A DNA stretch of 20,912 nucleotides from an uncultured Clostridia bacterium (GTDB lineage Bacteria > Bacillota > Clostridia > Oscillospirales > Ruminococcaceae): NCBI GenBank assembly GCA_938014855.1, contig CALLQM010000101.1, forward strand, positions 1-20,912, written 5' to 3'. Positions 18,268 through 20,912 of the stretch are shown here, piece by piece. The notes beneath the pieces are model-generated. The model worked only from the letters and a program-made list of their open reading frames with translations. It made no database searches and had not been told where the DNA came from. Position 1 is the stretch's first letter. Every line of letters begins with the position of its first letter. The translations under genes were made by a program, and so were the position numbers.

Positions 18268-18296
18268 TTGATTTTTTTACTGTTGTAAGATAAAAT
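18268..18296 (+). promoter_or_regulatory. Promoter of the acyl kinase gene
   Basis: TTGATT (18268-18273), a 17-nt spacer and TAAAAT (18291-18296) give an expected start near 18303, the first base of operator O4. Confidence 0.65.
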
Positions 18297-18302
18297 AGGT
18301 AT

Positions 18303-18314
18303 GAAATCGGTTTC
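18303..18314. promoter_or_regulatory. Operator O4 at the kinase transcription start
   Basis: GAAATCGGTTTC is the exact reverse complement of O1 and O3. It lies directly downstream of the kinase -10, over the predicted start. With O3 it brackets the divergent promoter pair about 150 bp apart, a spacing that would allow looping. Confidence 0.72.
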
Positions 18315-18393
18315 TAATTTGCTTCTAGTTTTTAGTCGTTCACATAAAATTTATCCCGTTTCATTACTATGACTACAGAAAAGGAAGGTAAAA

Positions 18394-19578
18394 ATGAACA
18401 TTCTTGTATGCAATGCAGGAAGCACATCATTAAAGTATCAGCTTTTTGATATGCCCGAAGAGCGTGTGATTTTAAAAGGAAAAATAGAGCAAATTGGAAA
18501 AAATAAAAATGCAAAACTTACTCTATATGGAAAGAACGACTGCATTTTAAATAAAAAACCTGTGACAGTAGCCAATCATTTAGAAAGCGTGCGTCTTGCT
18601 CTTGATACATTGATTCAATATCAAGCAATTCATAATTTCAATGAGATTGATGGTGTTGGATTTAAAACGGTTCATGGCGGTAAAATCAGCGGCACCGTGA
18701 AGATTGATGCATCCATTTTAAGTGCATTGAAACGCTATATTACCGTAGCTCCACTTCATAACCGAATCTATGTTGACATCATTGAGGCGTTCCTGCACTA
18801 CGCACCTAATTTAAATTATGCCGCCGTATTTGAAACAGCATTTCATGAATCCATGCCGGAATATGCACAAACTTTCGGAATTCCATATGAATGGAAACAA
18901 AAATATGGAATCCGTAAATATGGATTCCATGGAGCATCCCACCGTTATATTTCTCAGCGAATCAGCCATTTGGCCAATCAGCAAAATATAAGGCTGATTT
19001 CCTGTCATTTAGGAGGCAGCTCCTCATTATGTGCGATTCAAAATGGGCGTTCCATTGATGCGACGCAAAGTTTTTCTCCTCAATCAGGAATTACGATGGG
19101 AACTCGTAACGGTGATTTAGATGTTTACGCAATCTTCTATTTAACATCGCTGGGATATTCGCTTGACGAAATAAACGATACCCTTTATAACCACAGCGGA
19201 CTTCTTGGAATCAGCGGAATTAGCGATGACATGCAGGAGATTGAATATGCAGCGCAGCACGGAAATTCTCGCGCACAATTAGCGTTGGATGTTTATTGTT
19301 ACGAGATAAAAAAATACTTGGGGGCTTACTGGACGATACTGGGTGGCGCTGATTATATCGTATTTACCGGTGGAATCGGGGAAAATTCCCCATATATCCG
19401 TGAAAAAGTATGCAGCGGTTTGGAACATTTAGGAATTGTGTTGGATAAAAACAAAAATATGAATGGAAATCCCGAACGAACCATTCATACGCATGATTCT
19501 AAAATTTCAGTTTATGTAATGCCAACCAATGAAGAAGTAATCGTTGCGCGCGAAACAATGAATTTGTTTCAAAATTAG
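18394..19578 (+). CDS. Divergent acetate-kinase-family acyl kinase
   Basis: This 394 aa member of the acetate/propionate/butyrate kinase family would make ATP from an acyl phosphate, or the reverse. Conserved parts are NILVCNAGSTS (Asn7), VHGG (94-96), APLHN (His122), YGFHGASH (His179), MGTRNGD (Arg238), FTGGIGEN and PTNEE. Against Methanosarcina acetate kinase, three active-site positions differ: Arg91 is Lys91, Asp148 is Glu147 (VFETAFH), and Asn211 of HLGNGAS is Gly208 in HLGGSSS. It may thus be a distinct clade with another acyl substrate. No phosphotransacylase is present in the window. AAGGAAGG precedes the ATG. It is divergent from the acyl-CoA operon and has a matching operator. Confidence 0.88.
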   Translation: MNILVCNAGSTSLKYQLFDMPEERVILKGKIEQIGKNKNAKLTLYGKNDCILNKKPVTVANHLESVRLALDTLIQYQAIHNFNEIDGVGFKTVHGGKISGTVKIDASILSALKRYITVAPLHNRIYVDIIEAFLHYAPNLNYAAVFETAFHESMPEYAQTFGIPYEWKQKYGIRKYGFHGASHRYISQRISHLANQQNIRLISCHLGGSSSLCAIQNGRSIDATQSFSPQSGITMGTRNGDLDVYAIFYLTSLGYSLDEINDTLYNHSGLLGISGISDDMQEIEYAAQHGNSRAQLALDVYCYEIKKYLGAYWTILGGADYIVFTGGIGENSPYIREKVCSGLEHLGIVLDKNKNMNGNPERTIHTHDSKISVYVMPTNEEVIVARETMNLFQN

Positions 19579-19583
19579 GACAT

Positions 19584-19633
19584 AAAAAAACACCTTTTTA
19601 CTAGAATCGAAATTCTAATAAAAAGGTGTTTTA
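19584..19633. terminator. Bidirectional terminator between the kinase and gap
   Basis: A long hairpin pairs AAAACACCTTTTTA with its complement (14 bp), then one C/A mismatch, then TAGAAT with ATTCTA around a CGAA tetraloop. An A-run lies on the left and TTTTAAT on the right. It can serve the rightward kinase gene and the leftward gap gene. Confidence 0.85.
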
Positions 19634-19716
19634 ATCGTAAGTTGCAATTCAATCCAAGTTGATTACACAATGCATACGATCATGCATCAGACCCAAATTG
19701 TCTCCACAAATACTTC

Positions 19717-20727
<1,011 letters not shown>

Positions 20728-20760
20728 TTATAATGACCTCCTAGTTTTTTATTTAACACT

Positions 20761-20789
20761 ATTTTATATCATTTCATATTAAACTACAA
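20761..20789 (-). promoter_or_regulatory. Possible gap promoter
   Basis: On the minus strand, TTGTAG (20789-20784), a 17-nt spacer and TAAAAT (20766-20761) could drive gap. A second AT-rich candidate near 20839-20866 cannot be ruled out. Confidence 0.35.
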
Positions 20790-20859
20790 GTTCTTTGTGA
20801 TTTATTAGACAATTTTTCTTATTTTCTTCAATCTTCTGTATAATATACTTGCCTTTTTA

Positions 20860-20888
20860 TTGAAAACCACTAATCGATAGACTATAAT
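20860..20888 (+). promoter_or_regulatory. Strong plus-strand promoter leading out of the window
   Basis: TTGAAA (20860-20865), a 17-nt spacer and a perfect TATAAT (20883-20888) point rightward. The predicted start near 20895 is followed at once by GC-rich sequence with two copies of GTCGAGC. The transcribed gene or RNA lies mostly beyond the window. Confidence 0.65.
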
Positions 20889-20912
20889 AGATTTGGTCGA
20901 GCGGTGTCGAGC

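Overview
The window reads as a chromosomal segment of a low-GC Gram-positive anaerobe, most likely a member of the Clostridia (perhaps Oscillospiraceae-like; the rank is inference). The signs are a GlgC/GlgD two-subunit ADP-glucose pyrophosphorylase, a YqhQ-type DUF1385 protein next to prmC, strong GGAGG ribosome binding sites, and a lipoprotein solute-binding protein.

Layout. (1) Positions 1-1257, plus strand: the 3' end of a DUF1385 membrane protein overlaps prmC by 4 nt and ends at a bidirectional terminator. (2) Positions 1287-7177, minus strand: a glycogen-synthesis operon, glgB-glgC-glgD-glgA in transcription order. (3) Positions 7549-11169, minus strand: a ribose/sugar-type (CUT2) ABC importer, ATPase-permease-lipoprotein. 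(4) Positions 11672-12724, plus strand: a LacI-family regulator, divergent from the importer. (5) Positions 12874-18087, minus strand: an acyl-CoA operon of AMP-forming acyl-CoA ligase, CoA-transferase, short-chain dehydrogenase and thiolase. (6) Positions 18394-19578, plus strand: an acetate-kinase-like enzyme, divergent from the acyl-CoA operon. (7) Positions 19717-20727, minus strand: glycolytic GAPDH. A strong plus-strand promoter then points out of the right edge.

The most interesting part is 7.5-19.6 kb. The 10-mer GAAACCGATT occurs at each of four readable promoters: importer, lacI, acyl-CoA operon and kinase. At each it sits where a repressor would block transcription: in the -35/-10 spacer, over the -10 and +1, or at the start site. 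This suggests that the local LacI protein represses itself and three transcription units as one regulon. The enzymes together could activate a short-chain (hydroxy)acid to its CoA ester, oxidise a 3-hydroxyacyl-CoA, cleave the 3-ketoacyl-CoA, and recover ATP through the acyl kinase. Pairing this chemistry with a sugar-type importer and a sugar-type repressor is unusual, and the substrate cannot be told from the sequence. A CcpA (cre-like) reading of the sites is the main alternative.

No rRNA, complete tRNA, CRISPR array, transposase or phage gene was seen.
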